64,000 nt of DNA, from positions 52,501 through 116,500 of the forward strand of contig CAJNDS010000879.1 in assembly GCA_905221605.1 (NCBI GenBank). The letters are read 5' to 3'. The notes beneath the pieces are model-generated. The model had not been told where the DNA came from, made no database searches, and was given only the letters and a program-made list of their open reading frames with translations. This DNA is from Symbiodinium natans (taxonomy: Eukaryota > Sar > Dinophyceae > Suessiales > Symbiodiniaceae). A program made the position numbers and the translations under genes. Below are positions 1 to 11,700 of this stretch, one piece after another (position 1 is the stretch's first letter; the number at the start of each line of letters is the position of its first letter).

Positions 1-117
1 TGTAAACATGGCGTTGGACAACCTCAAGCATATGTGTCCGTAAGATCTCGTCGACGGTCAAGTATAGATTACTCAACATATTCGTTATTTATTCATTTAT
101 ATTCTGCCGCTTCTTCT

Positions 118-585
118 CTACAATGAACAGTCGCGCCGTCCGGCAGTGTAGAACGGACCGCCCCTCTCCCCCCTCCCCGGCCCCTTCACCCCCCCGACAA
201 ACGGTTCGATTTGCAATGAGAGGCCGATCGATTGGCATCGGTTCGCCCAAAGAATGTGTGCAGCCTGCATGTCTGAACAGCTCATTGGCCATTGCTCGCT
301 GACAGTATTTGACAATGGGTCGTGTGTGTTGAACTTGCCTGTCCCGTCGAATCTACTTGGGACGCACACTGGTCCGAGGCCCGAAGGCTGCGAGAGGAAA
401 CATTTCCTGAACGGACTATGCATCATGACAACGTCATGAAGCCAAACTGGGTACGCATCCTCTACTTGCCAGCACAACCCCGCAAAGCTTGTTGGATTAG
501 ACTCTAAATCCTGCGAGTGATGGCTGCTTGCCGGGATAAAAGTTCTTGGCTCGGTACTGCGGTCTTTCGGTTCGCCGTCCCCCAC
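118..585 (-). CDS. Uncharacterised frame
   Basis: The minus frame has protein-like stretches (SGLGPVCVPSRFDGTGKFN, SEQWPMSCSDMQAAHILWAN) but ends in a Gly/Arg-rich low-complexity tail over a C-rich tract. Weak evidence only. Confidence 0.15.
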   Translation of the reverse strand: MGDGEPKDRSTEPRTFIPASSHHSQDLESNPTSFAGLCWQVEDAYPVWLHDVVMMHSPFRKCFLSQPSGLGPVCVPSRFDGTGKFNTHDPLSNTVSEQWPMSCSDMQAAHILWANRCQSIGLSLQIEPFVGGVKGPGRGERGGPFYTAGRRDCSL

Positions 586-1409
586 TTACTACTGAGATAT
601 GGGACCATCGTCTCTTCAGAAAAACCCCATCCCCGGGTTGTAACAGGACCCATTCCCCTGCAGCCCCCTCCCCGGACGCGGAAAGTTGATTTTAGAGGCG
701 TGCCTCACGAAATGTTCTTACCACGCCCGAAACGTTGACTGCATCGGGGACCCCTTAACTGTTTCGCAGGCCCCATCAGGCGCCCAAGCCTGCATGACAA
801 GAAGGTCCTGCTTGTGCATTTTTTGCATGCAGATTGTCGGTGAGATTGCGCGCCTTTGCAGAGATGCGACTGCCTGGGCTTTGCAGCGGGTCTCCACTGG
901 CTCCTGGCAAAAGCTGCAACGTCATCATGTCAAGAACTGTGTGATCCCTGGTACGTGTCAGTCAGTTGCTCCTGGGTGGTGGTCGGGGGCGGGCCTTCGT
1001 CAGTAGTCCGAGCAAACACAGACCAAAAAAAGGGGCAAACCAAAAACATCTCTAAACGAATGCAGAATGCATGCCGCAAATGTTTGCCAGCTTGAAAGGC
1101 CTGCTAGCTCTGCGGCTAATGCTTTGCCATCTCTGCCTTAAGCAAGTGAAAATACAATTGTCGGATCTGGACTGGTGCCCTGCAATTGCACATCCTGCAA
1201 ACATGTCCAACCTGGCGCATGCTGGTTTGAACCATTTTGAAATTTTGTGGCTTTGCAACGCACGCCTACGGCCTAACGAGACTGCCTCGTCTATGCAACA
1301 CACGGGATGAGGCCGGCACGCTGCCGCTCTCTTCCAAGCACCTGGTTCGGATGCATATGTTTCATCGACATGTTTTAATCCAGATATCTGATATGTTTCT
1401 CCGAGAATG

Positions 1410-1511
1410 CCCCCCCCCCCCCCCCTGAATTTTAACTTGGGCAAGCTGGGTAAAAGCAGGACTGTGGAACTCCCAAAAGAAGGGGTTCAAAACTGATTGG
1501 GGGGGGGGGGG
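1410..1511. repeat. Poly-C (1410-1425) and poly-G (1499-1511) tracts
   Basis: A C16 run is followed about 70 bases later by a G13 run. The two could pair as a hairpin. No gene supported here. Confidence 0.9.
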
Positions 1512-2299
1512 TGTCCATGAGACTTTTAAGCCTTTGAAAAAGCTGGTTTTGCGTCATTTTGTGGCAGGGAGCGATGCTGAGTTGAGGGAGATGTTTTTTT
1601 GGGCATATGGTGAATCGGGAAGATGGTGAATCTCTACAGAAACACATGACATGTATATCTATATATATATATGTGAACGGAAAAGGGGTCTGCTTGGAAC
1701 CTGTTCCGCCCGCAACGCCTTCCTCGACAAAGGCAGGTTTTGGCTGTAACGTTGCACTTGTGCCTTCGCAGTGTCCGGGCAAGGGTCCGGAGCAGGTTAA
1801 GGGACGTGGGTGTAGGGGTCCGGAACCTGGGACCGGAGCGTGTTTGGTTGGGAAGGAGCGGTCAGCTGGATTTTTCCCCACAGCTTGAGCTTTGGGTCTT
1901 CAACCCGATTAGCCTCGGAGCAGGACTCCGGAGCAGGGGTCCGGGTCTGTTATCTAGAACCACTCCCAGTGCCGGGTGCCTGGAGGAGGGTTGGGTTCGG
2001 GACTGAGGGAAACTGTACAGGTCCACGGCAGTGGGCTGATTTCACCACCCAGGCGGCAAGGTGGAGGCTCCACCCCACTTGCAAAACACGGAACAAGGTG
2101 TGTCCTCTACCCGAGTAGGGCTGGCAGGGAACCGCAGGACATGGCAATGTCTTTGACCACGGCGGGGTCACAAATGTCACCGAAGAGAACAGGAGCAAAG
2201 TTGTGTTGTGCCACAGTAGTGGCAGGTGGGCTGTGATCAACCAGGAGAGGCGCTAGCAAACCTCAATCAGGGAAAGAGCAACCAAAAAGCTGGCTGCAT

Positions 2300-3180
2300 T
2301 CCTTGAAGCCAAATATCCATCACCCATGGCTGCAACACCCTCGAGTGTTTCGCTGTGCAGCCCCACCGAACAGGAAGGAATCTCAAGCCCAGAGCCCAGA
2401 GCTGAATTTGCATAAGAGAGATCTGAGCTTCCTTAAGTTCCCCGCAGGCTCAAGGTTTCGGGTGTCTTCCTCGAAACTTTCAAGCTCTTCCAAGGCCCTG
2501 GCTTATCTAAAACAACATTTTCTGAAATATTTTCCGTTTATTGAGGAGGTTCGCATCAATCAGCGCTTGCCATTTCGGGTGAGCAAGAAAGATATGTTTT
2601 ATCTGAAACACCTTGAGGCCAAACCAAAAGCTTCTGATTGAATTCAGCCAGCCTGGATGGATTGCCGGAATGGCTCCTTGTCGAGCTTGCCAAGGGAGGC
2701 CAGGCAATCGCCTTTGGGAAACATTTATTGGGCAGGTGGTCAGCAAAAGACAGCAGTGAGTTGGCAACGTACCTTGTGTATGCCGAAGAGGGTCCAGGCG
2801 GAGTGGCTCCTGACCTGGGGATGAGAAAACAAGCATCGATCGGAGTGGATTCCACACAGCCAAAGACAGCCAAGCAAGACCCGTTTGAGCCAACGTCCTC
2901 GATATTTCACCATCATTGGCTGAGCCTCGAGCGCAAATTCTGAGGCCTGGACGTCTGCGAGCCACAACGCCCGTTGACAGCATGCTCTGCGGCTGCGATT
3001 TACGGCCCTGCAGATCGTACGGCATCGTATGGCTGCTTTCGTTGAGAAGCCCAACAACACAGCGCAAAAGTCTCAAGGACTCCTCTGGAGAAGCGGGTCT
3101 TTCGGTCAAGGGTGGCAAGCGTTGCCGCTCCGACCTGGGCGTCTCACCGGTGCACAAGCTGGTGCACACCACCTAGATAC
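2300..3180. other. Coding-like on both strands, unresolved
   Basis: Plus frames (LDGLPEWLLVELAKGGQAIA, YLKQHFLKYFPFIEEVRIN) and a minus frame (MAVFGCVESTPIDACFLIPR, SAYTRYVANSLLSFADHLPN) both look protein-like between 2.3 and 3.2 kb. An exon probably exists here, but strand and frame cannot be decided without transcript or homology data. Confidence 0.3.
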
Positions 3181-3516
3181 TTTTTGCATCGGCCGGTTCC
3201 CGCTATGCACATGACAGCGCAGAAAGGAGTGCTCGCGCCAAGTCAAAACCTAGCCTCAACTAGACTCCTGGGCAGCTGACCATGACCGCATTGGGACACA
3301 GCGGCCCGCCCGCTATTGAAAGGGCTCATGTGCTCAAGCCAAAGATGCACTTATACTACTAGCACCTCGACATGCCCAACCAGAGTGCCTTGACTTTTCT
3401 TGTTTAGCAACGTGTCACGCAACCCCTCTTCCCTTGTTGGGAAAGTCTCATAGGATCGCCCTATTTTACAACTTGTCCAATCTTTTCTCAGCCATGTAAA
3501 ACAGCAACGTCTTCTG

Positions 3517-3876
3517 TCACGGCGACCCTCCCGGCTCTGACAGAGAGACGTGCATGATGGCCTCACAGGCCGGAGCCACCTGCGAAGGGGGCAAAGGCAG
3601 TATCTGGTAGAATCTGGCAGGATCTGGTAGGATCTGATACGTGAAAAGAGCGGTGCATTGAGCCCAGTTACACTCCCAGTAGATCCCACAGTCGCCAATG
3701 CACATGCTTTGCTTCATCTGTGCCTCATCGAACTCTGAGTCTGGTCGCTTCCATGAGCTGTGTAGAACACGATTGCCTGGAAAAGGGTCATGCTGGATCG
3801 AGCCCTTAAGTTCTCGAAGGCATTTGGACACGTAACGCCGAAGATCAGCAATATCGGCGAAAGATGCAACAAGCAA
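3517..3876 (-). CDS. Uncharacterised exon candidate downstream of WD40 exons
   Basis: The minus frame reads FADIADLRRYVSKCLREL, then SSWKRPDSEFDEAQMKQSMC and IGDCGIYWECNWAQC. The composition is ordinary for a globular protein, with a cluster of Cys and Trp, over about 75 codons; after that the frame becomes a repeated TAGGATCTGG-type stretch (3600-3640) that is unlikely to be coding. No family is recognised. Its position just downstream of the WD40 exons, on the same strand, makes it a candidate C-terminal exon of that gene. Confidence 0.3.
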   Translation of the reverse strand: MLVASFADIADLRRYVSKCLRELKGSIQHDPFPGNRVLHSSWKRPDSEFDEAQMKQSMCIGDCGIYWECNWAQCTALFTYQILPDPARFYQILPLPPSQVAPACEAIMHVSLSEPGGSP

Positions 3877-4039
3877 GTCAACCAGCCACTCCTACCAACA
3901 ACGACTTCAAGCCGATTTTGCCCCAACATCAGACCTTGACATGTCACTGCTTTGAAACACAGGTCACACACAAGAAAGCGCACGCAGTCTTCAAATGCTT
4001 CACCGTGGCTCTACTGCAGGGTGCGTCGCGTTGCCTGTT

Positions 4040-4764
4040 GTTGTTTTATTGTTCCCCTTCTTGCGCCTGGAGTGCCAGCGTTCACTGTGCAAGTGAAAAA
4101 GAGCTGGGTCTCATCTGCGACAGCAGTAGTGCTGGAGGAAAGGCCCCGGAAGCCCCAAAGTGGCTGCAGCATGCCCTCCTGGCTCCCCCAAATGCCGAGG
4201 CGACCATCCTCACCAATACTGAGTATACCTGTCTGGAGTTGTTGGAGAAAGCTCCTTAGTCGGCAGAATCTCTGCACAACCACACCCAGCATCGAAGAGC
4301 TACTGCAGCATTTGCTCGGAAGCAGTACAATATAAAGGCCCAGTAGACGTCTCAGGAGTGCAACATGCTTCCCATTCCGTGCTGTGTGCTTGGGAACCTC
4401 TCGCTGGCTGGTGCGCACCATTCTGTTATATCGGTAGGTCAGCAAGCAATGCTGCTCACAGAAGATGCTCTGCTACATGCTGAAAAGCCGGGCCAACACC
4501 AATCACATGCCGATTTTCAGGTCACAGCAACTGCAAGAAGGCGAACAACTTCCACAACGCTGGTTTCATCGTCACGTGACGCAAGAACCCTGCAGGCGCA
4601 CTACCTATGCTTCAACGAACCGTGTGGAAGGCATGTGCAACCATACAACATCATGGCAAGCATCACCTCGGCAGAGTGGAAGGGAACCATGCTTGTGTCC
4701 CTTCCACCATCTGCAAGCTCCACCATGTGGCCGCTGCTGTGCCCAAGAACCAAAGAGCCACTTG
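4040..4764 (-). CDS. WD40-like exons, possibly the 3' part of the 8.7-12.9 kb propeller gene
   Basis: Exon about 4764-4667 follows a 'gtttcag' acceptor, reads SGSLVLGHSSGHMVEL then RDTSMVPFHSAE, and ends at a GAG/GTGATG donor. A second exon, from about 4225 down to 4040, reads GILSIGEDGRLGIWGSQEG, a well-formed WD40 strand C-D with a GEDG turn, then a Ser/Thr-rich segment. Both are on the minus strand, like the propeller exons further upstream. The spacing of about 4 kb to exon 8729 is filled with microsatellite and minisatellite DNA, which would make a long repeat-laden intron if it is one gene. The short segment between the two exons is not found. Confidence 0.42.
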
Positions 4765-4846
4765 CTGAAACATGTGCCTGACAGTGGGGCACTCAAGGGT
4801 TGACTTTGAAACACAGAACGACTCATGGGATGGACACACACGGACA

Positions 4847-4848
<2 letters not shown>

Positions 4849-4882
<34 letters not shown>
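4849..4882. repeat. (CA)n microsatellite
   Basis: Perfect CA dinucleotide run of about 17 units, located next to the WD40-like exon at 4.7 kb, probably intronic. Confidence 0.95.
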
Positions 4883-4884
<2 letters not shown>

Positions 4885-5132
4885 AGAATTAATTTTTGCA
4901 ATTGTTGAGGGGCAAGAAAGAATTGACGTGTTTGAAGGGCACTTCACAACGGGAGGTGCATGTCAGTAAATACACACAATGATCGCTGAGGGTCTGTTAT
5001 CTCAAGCCCAAAGCTCTTCTTATATGGCGAGCGCTGGATTGCTGGTTAAGGACAAACAGGAATCACAAAAACTTAAATAAAGAAATGAATAAAAACATAA
5101 ACAGAAACACAAACATAAACAGAAACATAAAC

Positions 5133-5192
5133 ATTCGCCTCGGCTTCCTGCCGAGAAGCGTCTGGAACAAGCAGACCCGGATCGGGCCTCCT
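5133..5192. repeat. Dispersed repeat family A, copy 1
   Basis: A 60-base segment starting ATTCGCCTCGG that matches 23855-23914 at 53 of 60 positions in the same orientation. Read on the minus strand both copies keep an open frame containing DASR..EAEAN. Preceded by a degenerate AAACATAAACAG-type repeat and followed by a long poly-C tract. Confidence 0.85.
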
Positions 5193-5221
5193 CCCCCCTA
5201 ACCCAACCCTTCCACCCATCA

Positions 5222-5284
5222 CCCCCCCCCCCCCCCCCCCCCCTTCCATGCTCCCCTCGCCCTCCCCCCTCCCCTCCCCCCCCC

Positions 5285-5345
<61 letters not shown>

Positions 5346-5350
5346 ACCCC
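5222..5350. repeat. Long poly-C tract
   Basis: Nearly pure C for about 130 bases, with the longest uninterrupted run at about 5286-5345. Likely prone to sequencing or assembly length error. Confidence 0.9.
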
Positions 5351-5371
5351 CCCTAAACCCCTCAAACACTC

Positions 5372-6094
5372 TCAACCTTGAACCTCCCTACAACCCCCGG
5401 ACCTGGACCCTTGTGTTTCGAGTCGGTCATGGTGCTGGAAAACAACTGCGTCCAAAATGTTCTGGCCAACACACCTGCGTCGAGGAGCGGTCAGATGTAA
5501 GGGGTTTGCAGAGGCGACGATAGTCCTTCCTTTCTGCCAGGCCTTCCTCCTCTTTGTCATGATGTACCCGTACAGGCAGGGTGTGACTTTGATTTCATGC
5601 TCCGTTGCCTGCACTCGTCTGAAGGTACTCACATCTGCCCACGTGCTGACCCCCGCCTGGTTGTAGACGTTGGGACTGTATGACGTGGCTGTTTGCACGA
5701 TTCTCGTTACGCAAGATGTGGTTCTCAGGTACGTGTTCGGGAACGGCGGTTGGTTGTCGTCACGTCAACCTGGGTCTTTTTCAAAAAGATTGTTTGTGCA
5801 ATCGCCATTGCCTTTTGAGCATCGCATCAACTGGAACAGCATTCCTTCGCAGATGGAATCTGGTGATGTTTGATCCACCTCTTGAATGTGCCGGCACTCT
5901 CTTCGAAGTATTTGTTCTCTATGGGAAAACCAACCTTTTTTGATCCTGCTGTTGTTCACGACATGGTCGTTGTCATGGGCGTCGGAGCATTCCCTTTGAG
6001 AGTCTTTTTGGGGTTCGGGTTCTCGATGGAGATCCTTGCTGGTGACCCTTGCTTTCTTCAGCTGTCTAGAAGTCCTGTAACATACGCTGTGCAT
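5372..6094 (-). CDS. Two uncharacterised exon candidates
   Basis: Minus-strand frames 6094-5765 (charged, with VTSKDLHREPEPQKDSQREC and RRECRHIQEVDQTSPDS) and 5698-5372 (VSTFRRVQATEHEIKVTPC and KAWQKGRTIVASANPLHL) are open with balanced, hydrophilic composition, unlike the flanking low-complexity DNA. They lie between the two groups of WD40 exons and share their orientation, so they may be internal exons of that gene. No domain is recognised. Confidence 0.28.
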
Positions 6095-6466
6095 GGTGCA
6101 TCATCACTGCCGGTTGCACACTCTTACACACTCTTCAACCGCAAGATCGACCAATGTGGTGCGTGTTGAGCAGTCGATTGTTCGTGAAGCAACTGTGGCA
6201 CATGTTGCCAAGGGTATGGAGCAGAGCGCATGTGTGCTGAGCATCCAGACGTAACCAGTATATGAATACACAGATAGATTCAGTCTCTCCTAATTCCTCA
6301 TGACGTGCTTCCTCTACACAACGTTTGTCTCTCTTCCTCTATGTTCACGTTTCCAACACAGGCGCGTGCATGCAGGCGGGCGGGCGGATGAGAGAGCTGG
6401 CGGAGGTCAACCCAAAAGAACGAAAACCCTACATGGTGATGTGGGGAACAATCGTAATGTTGCGGT

Positions 6467-6503
6467 CCTTCCTTCCTTCCTTCCTTCCTTCCTTCCTTCC
6501 TTC
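6467..6503. repeat. (CTTC)n microsatellite
   Basis: Tetranucleotide CCTT run with degenerate continuation to about 6545. Confidence 0.95.
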
Positions 6504-6769
6504 AGTCTTTCCTTCTCCCTCCTGCGTTCCTTCCTTCCCTTCAGTTCTCTTACCTTTGCTTAATAACTTGCTTAAAGCGTTTGTAAAAACATTATATTTC
6601 GTGCACGTGGAACGAATTGACGTGCAATCCTCCCGCTGACACATACTGTCATCCTTGTTTGGGGCTCCACCGCTACGTAAACGCGCGCGGAGGACGCCCT
6701 GGCCGCATCGGTATTTACAGTGTTTTCGGTGCTTTGCACACAGAAACCACACGCCTGTCGCGTTTTTCG

Positions 6770-6868
6770 CCACTCACCGGGCTTGCCCAGAGCATCCATG
6801 GCCGCACGATGATTACGTACATGTGACCACTGCGTGCGATTGGCCAGAGGATCCATGCCCGCACCAGC
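6770..6868 (+). repeat. 57-bp minisatellite family, degenerate copies
   Basis: About one and a half diverged units of the repeat found at 7811-8000 (shared words CAGAGCATCCATG, CCGCACGATGATTACGTAC). A G-rich tract (6889-6911) follows. Confidence 0.75.
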
Positions 6869-7298
6869 ACTCTCTACTACTTTTTTTGGGGGGAGGTCGG
6901 GGGGGGGGGGGTGTGCCTTGGACACTTAACGTCTATTCTGCGCGTGCTGTTTGTTTTCGCAAACCTCTCTGGGATTGGGTTCTCGTTTGGCGCTTCAACG
7001 CGGAAGGCGTTCTATCGGATCGCTTTCTGGCGAAAGAGGCCACGAAGAGGAGACGGTCAACGCAGCACGGTGGGATGACGGAATGAAAAAAGACGGGAGG
7101 CCACGGAGACGACACGGTCAAGGGAGGGGGGTCGGAACATTTTGCTGGGAGAGGGGCGTGGCGGACCATGCATGGATGTCAGGTTGACGCACGGGTTCGG
7201 GAACAAGGATGGGGGGGAGCGCGGACGGGGAGCATGCATTCGGTCGATGGGCACGAGAGTCACACGCGGACAAGACGATGGGGTAGTCACCTACTAAC

Positions 7299-7640
7299 GC
7301 CCTCCGTGCACGCCCTCCGCGCCCTCCGCCGCCCTCCGCCCTCCGCGCCCTCCGCGCCCTCCGCGTCCTCCGCGCCCTCCGCGCGCTCCGCGCGCTCCGC
7401 GCCCTCCGCGCCCTCGCGCGCGCCCTCGCGCCTCCGCGCCCTCCGCGCCCTCCGCGCCCTCGCGCCCTCCGCGCGCCCTCCGCGCGCTCCGCGCTCCGCG
7501 CGCTCGCGCGCGCCCTCCGCGCCCTCGCGCCCTCGCGCCCTCCGCGCCTCCGCGCCCTCGCGCGCCCTCCGCGCCCTCCGCGCCCTCCGCGCCGCGTCCG
7601 CGTCCGCGCGCGCGCATCCTCCGCGCGCTCCGCGTCCGCG
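7299..7640. repeat. CGCCCTCCG minisatellite, extremely CpG-rich
   Basis: About 340 bases built from 7 to 9-base units of the form CGCCCTCCG with frequent CGCG interruptions. Both strands are open for long stretches (Ala/Pro/Ser or Arg/Gly/Ala repeats), which reflects composition and not coding. Confidence 0.9.
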
Positions 7641-7746
7641 CCGCTGATCTGAGGGTGCATTGCGTCTATTCTGCGGGTGTTTCCTTTGTAAAGTATTTGT
7701 TTACAAGGCACGCACGTGCAGCATAGCCTTTAAGTGTCCATCTTAC

Positions 7747-7757
7747 GGGGGGGTGAT

Positions 7758-7788
<31 letters not shown>

Positions 7789-7800
7789 GGGGGGGGGGGG
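7747..7800. repeat. Poly-G tract
   Basis: Near-pure G with isolated T, directly upstream of the 57-bp minisatellite. Confidence 0.9.
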
Positions 7801-7810
7801 TGGTGATATC

Positions 7811-8000
7811 GTCCGTGTTACCAGTGCGTGGGACTGGCCAGAGCATCCATGCCCGCACCATAATTACGTCCGTGTTACCAGTGCGTGCGCTTGGCCAGAG
7901 CATCCATGCCCGCACCATAATTACGTCCGTGTTACCAGTGCGCGTGATTGGCCAGAGCATCCATGGCCGCACGATGATTACGTACATGTCACCACTAGAG
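7811..8000 (+). repeat. 57-bp tandem minisatellite, three full units plus a partial
   Basis: Units start at 7811, 7868 and 7925 with a truncated, altered fourth at 7982. Each contains GTGTTACCAGTGCG and CAGAGCATCCATGCCCGCAC. The unit is 19 codons long, so one frame stays open through the array. Diverged relatives lie at 6770-6868 and, inverted, at 54670-54870. Confidence 0.92.
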
Positions 8001-8728
8001 CATCCATGCCCAATTTTGCACGCCTTGGCCATGTATAGGAAGGAGCGAGTGCGGGCCCTGGGCCACTGGCCCAAAGACTGTCTCGACGTCCGTCGAGACA
8101 ACAATTGGCTGAAGGTCTAAAATGTCTGGACCTCGACCGCCCTCATGTCGCCCAAACCTAGGCCCCAGCGCATTCTAGTCAATTTTTCCTTCGATTTTTT
8201 GTCCGCTGTACTCTCACCATCCCTGACTCTCAAAACTCAGAAATACTGCCCCTGCCACGCTATTTGCCCTTGCCGTCTACAAAGCGGCGTTTTCGGCGCG
8301 CGTTTACACACCGTTGGAACGTTGTTTGGGAACAAAGGCCTGCATGAAACCCTACATGAAGATGGGTTTCGACTTGTTCAAGACAAGAACTTGGCACAGC
8401 AACGCATCATGCGAGATGGGATTTGATTGAAAGCTGCAGATACGTAGAGTGAGCGTCCTCACTTCATATAGTGACCACTAAGCTTGTTGGCTGAGGCTGC
8501 AGAGCTGCTTCAAGGGGGCCTTCTGCCCGTGCAATAAACACCTGCAAACAGCCAACCAACCAACCAATCAACCAAGCAAACAAAACCCAACGAAACCAAA
8601 CCAAATCAAACATGAGAAAGAAAGAGGGAGAGAAACAGACAGACAGGCAGGCAAGCAAACGAACAGAGACAGCTTTGCATTACACCGCAGCAGAACCACG
8701 GAATCTCGTAATGTCCGCGCCAAGTTAC

Positions 8729-11700
8729 CAGCGCAGTGACTGCCGCATCAGACTTGAACACTTCCTCTCCATTGAGCACTTCGTCTCCACCGGTACCGCT
8801 TGATATCTCGAATCTGAGCACTGATCCGTCCTGGCATTATTGGCACTGTTAATGTTGCTGCTCAGGCTTCGGATTCATCGACTGCCTCATCCCGGGGGGC
8901 TCGGCGGCTCCACGTTGAACACTTTAGCAAAGACCGCTGAACTCTGCTTATGCCTGTTCAAGACGCAGCGCACCCTTTCAAACCCCCCCCTCGTTCCCCG
9001 ACCCCCAGCACGACCTGCTTCCGACTCAAACGAGCGCCGCATAAATCGCACGTCCTGTGCTGAAAGCCTCTAATCGAAGTCTGCATCCGCTCCTATACTT
9101 CTGGGTTTGTTTCGAGGCGCAAATCTACTGGAATGTACTTCTAAGGGGGGGTGCCAAAATGTGGAACATACCAGTACCACAAGTGGGCAACGCAGCCAGT
9201 TCACCAGGGTCGCAGGCGCATCACCCGCCCCGCCCCCTGCTTTGTCGAGGACACCAACCGACCCTTCCCCCTCGCCAGGTCCACCCGAGCGCAGCTGTCA
9301 CATCAGACAGGGCCCCTCGGCCGCCAGCTCTAGATGACCCTATAGCTCGGTGCTCTCGAGTGGCTACGCGCAGATCCTGCAGCATCTCAGCACGTAGCAC
9401 TGCCGCCCTCGCCCTGCGTGCGCATACGTGCGCGTGGCCGCGGCCCTCGAAATCTGGTCCAATTTGACCTGCCTTTTTCGACGAAATATTTGAGCCTCAG
9501 TAGCCTCTGGAAGCTGGAGACAAAAATGCCAGCTCAAATTCAGTCATGAGATGTAATGAGTTTTAATTTCTTCGTCCAGTGCACCCAAGCAGGCGTGAAA
9601 TCAGGCATGGCGCATGTACTCAGCAAGGGTTCAATGGTGCCTCGCAGCCAGCGAATATGGCCCCATGCCCCGATGTCAGGCAAAGCACAGGCTTGTCACA
9701 GCTTGCTGTGCCTAGGCTTTTGGAACATGCTTACCGGAGAAACACCTGCTTGCACTGAAATTATATGGTATCGGCTTGATCTGTCCGAGCGGCTCACAGG
9801 ACGCACGTTGCTGCCGGCAGTGGTTGCCATACCAGCAGGATCCCAGAGACAGATGGTTCCATCACGCGTGCTGCTGGCCAGCGTCCGGTCGGTCGCCAGA
9901 AGGCCTTCCAAGCCACTTCGTGCATGAAAGCGATTTTTCCCCATGGCAAAAGTACCACACAGGACCTCCAGACTATGTAAGCGAACAGGAAAAACCAAAA
10001 AGCCACCACCCCTCCCACGATGGTGCCAGTTTTCTAAGTGCCAGTTTTCAAACACGTGTATGCACCATATACATACGTATATGTATAGAGAGATGTATCT
10101 GCTGCCAGTACTTTTGAGGCTATCAAATCTTTACCTTGTTCTTCAGAAATCTGGTTGGGGTCCAAGATTTGGATTTGAGAGTGCTCAACCTTGGAGTTTT
10201 GGAGCACAGAATACTGAATTCAGCTTCCCCAGTGTTCTTCAGGACTTCCCTAGGTGCATGCATATGCTTCGTTCACGAACCTAAGTACTCAAGTCCGAAA
10301 AACAACGTTTGCAAAGCAACTCTTTTTCGTTCCCACATAACTGGCCGAACAAATGGTCCTGCAGGGTTGCGATTTCAACGATTGGCAACAACATATGAAC
10401 CTTGAAGCACGTTTTGTTCGAAGGCTGGGAGCTACACCAGATTCGATCCCAGAAAATTCCAAGCATCTGCAATTCAGGACTTCTTCCTGTGCGCGGATGT
10501 CATGCACCAAGAGCCAAGGCATCGGAGATGACCACGCACGCCGGGACAATGGTGTGTGAAACCAGCCGGAACGGCGGAGAATGCTAGCCAGAAAGAGGAG
10601 TTTGACCGGCCGGGACGCTCGTGACAGCGAGACGCACAAGGCCACAGCACGTATGCTATTGAGCCAAGGAGCCGGTGATCGGCTGCCTGGGCTTGCAATT
10701 CATGTCATCGACTACCACGGGCGTCGCCGAGAGCCCGCATCCTTGCAAGACTCTTTGCAAGCATCGGTTGTCCATAGCTCTTCCAACTTGTAATTCCATA
10801 AAGTACTACAAAGCCTTGGTGCTGCAAAGCGAGGGGCTCCAAGCAACAATTTTGCCATCGGATCTTCCAGCAACAACCAACCTTCGCCCGCTAGCCGACC
10901 CAGACCAAAGAGCCGTCACTTCGTGCGGCACATGCGAGCCTGCCGCAAACCTGAGCTTTAACTCTGAGCACGCCTGCACCAATCGAGTCGGGCCCGAGAC
11001 CCTCACTGTACAATTCTGGATTGGCAGCAAGAAAAGCAAGACAGTCTTTGTTCTTCTGATTTTCCTTTGTGACCAACGTCTACGTTGACTTGGGCAACTC
11101 CTGGGCTTGAGTGCAGGCTGATTTGGTTGGTGTCTGCAACCCGCCAGAGGAATCATGTCAGTAGCGTTCAGTGGTCCTCTGAGAGCTGACGGTGGTCCTC
11201 CACAGTCGCTCACTCAATTTCTGGATTGTCTAGTCAGTACTTGGAGCGGATTGTGGATCCGGTGTTGGAGAGAAGCCTTGGCAATGCTTGGGCTATTGAA
11301 TGCTTGTGCATGTCGTGGCAGTTCGTAAGCCAGAACACAGCAAAACAAGGTTCGTATGGTCTGACGATTGAATCAGTGGATATGGTTTAGCATGAGCTCG
11401 TGCACGAGAGTTAAGCCAGTGGCACGCTGAGCATTCTCAGCACACATCGGTCTTCGCATAGCTGAAATATGTTATCCGGCAATTCTGAGAAACAGCCCAG
11501 CAATCGCAAACCATATCGGCCCATATTGCCGAGGATTGCGGCTGCGAATGTGGAACCGACGTGGATCCATCGTCGTTGCTGCATTCATTCCATCCGCACA
11601 CCACAGAAGGCACTATGAGTGTTCCGCCCCACCCACCCCAACCGATGCTTTTACAGATTGCACACACGTTGTTGAGTGAAATCTCCGGCTCGGCAGGGGT

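Noticed and set aside
7168-7711. Long Ala/Pro/Ser and Arg/Gly/Ala frames over the CpG-rich array
   Set aside because: Pure consequence of the CGCCCTCCG repeat; open on both strands with no other coding signal.
7811-8000. CRISPR-like array
   Set aside because: The tandem units have no unique spacers and the context is eukaryotic; it is a minisatellite.
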